A DNA stretch of 43,835 nucleotides from an uncultured Agathobacter sp. (GTDB taxonomy: Bacteria > Bacillota > Clostridia > Lachnospirales > Lachnospiraceae): NCBI GenBank assembly GCA_934307695.1, contig CAKRCS010000015.1, positions 1 through 43,835 on the forward strand, given 5' to 3'. The position numbers and the translations under genes are program-made. Of the stretch, positions 43,692 to 43,835 are shown piece after piece (the first letter of the stretch is position 1; the number at the start of each line of letters is the position of its first letter). Below the pieces are notes generated by a model, which saw nothing but the letters and a program-made list of their open reading frames with translations, had not been told where the DNA came from and ran no database searches.

Positions 43692-43775
43692 CTATAAATA
43701 TTTTAACGTCTGCACATCATGTAGTAGCGCATTTAAGGCAATGAGTACACACTTTAGGTAATGTCTATGAGCCAT
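43692..43775 (-). CDS. Possible 27-residue leader peptide
   Basis: A GAGGTG ribosome site 8 bases before an ATG opens a 27-codon frame (MAHRHYLKCVLIALNALLHD, then a short end). It lies 70 bp upstream of the nuclease gene on the same strand and overlaps the candidate right terminal repeat. It could be a leader peptide or chance. Confidence 0.3.
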   Translation of the reverse strand: MAHRHYLKCVLIALNALLHDVQTLKYL

Positions 43776-43800
43776 TTTTTCAACACCTCAATATAGAAAA

Positions 43801-43835
43801 TATAATTTATTTTTTGAAAGGAACTTTTTATGGAA
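43801..43835 (+). promoter_or_regulatory. Promoter and start of a gene cut by the window end
   Basis: A TATAAT box (43801-43806) and an AAAGGAAC ribosome site precede an ATG at 43830, two codons before the window ends. The -35 region is weak. The gene product cannot be seen. Confidence 0.4.

Larger units (their letters stand above)
40124..43775. mobile_element. Putative composite IS1595-like element with nuclease
   Basis: The left boundary is set by where similarity to the copy at the window's left edge begins (near 40124). The right boundary is a guess from a weak inverted match: TTACCT-TT-GTGTGT at 40135-40148 against the complement of 43748-43762 (TTACCT-AAA-GTGTGT). Inside are a leader RNA, transposase 1 (plus), a shared terminator, transposase 2 (minus) and an Mrr-like nuclease (minus). 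No target-site duplication could be confirmed. Two neighbouring elements rather than one are possible. Confidence 0.45.

Overview
The window reads as a low-to-mid GC Firmicute of the family Lachnospiraceae (Roseburia/Agathobacter-like). This rests on the protein families present (UPF0210 plus ACT-domain pair, Bce-type two-component/ABC module, fruR-fruK locus, LTA synthase plus YfhO pair, aminopeptidase P), on strong Shine-Dalgarno sites, and on gut-Clostridia style mobile DNA. The genus is an inference. Almost all chromosomal genes lie on the minus strand.

Layout. 1-562: intergenic DNA holding a detached copy of a mobile-element leader RNA (150-241, minus) and a palindromic MITE/REP-like block (411-562). 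560-10627: housekeeping genes on the minus strand: UPF0210 protein, ACT protein, WalJ-like metallo-hydrolase, an FtsA-like ATPase with a long tail, coaE, polA, an aminopeptidase P and a 37-residue protein. 10763-18033: an MFS carrier, then a complete Bce-type envelope-stress/peptide-resistance module (permease, ATPase, histidine kinase, response regulator) and a transglutaminase-like lipoprotein. 18161-20527: a fructose locus, fruR-fruK followed by a deletion scar that joins the start of fruA to fragments of ptsI. 20735-22625 (plus): a small XRE regulator overlapping a membrane Ser/Thr kinase. 22630-28845: a SUV3-like RNA helicase, a YfhO-family protein and an LTA synthase-family sulfatase in overlapping order.

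28862-35680: a 2068-residue surface protein gene flanked by two direct ~177-bp repeats that look like the 5' end of an insertion sequence; this looks like an acquired cassette. 35735-38252: a small XRE regulator with an unknown 93-residue partner, then a diguanylate cyclase with a cytoplasmic LacI-type sensor. 38486-38568: tRNA-Leu(CAA).

38569-43835: AT-rich mobile DNA beside the tRNA. It contains decayed fragments, two small minus-strand genes (one behind an attenuator-like leader), and a striking unit at about 40124-43775. That unit has a promoter and short structured RNA, an IS1595-like transposase (plus), and, converging on it through a shared terminator, a second divergent IS1595-like transposase preceded by an Mrr-like PD-(D/E)XK nuclease. 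The same promoter and RNA occur again, inverted, at the left edge of the window. The RNA body is almost unchanged between copies while the promoter spacer has diverged. This nuclease plus paired-transposase plus small-RNA unit is my best candidate for an undescribed system. Its operation as one element is a hypothesis; I could not run database searches or folding.
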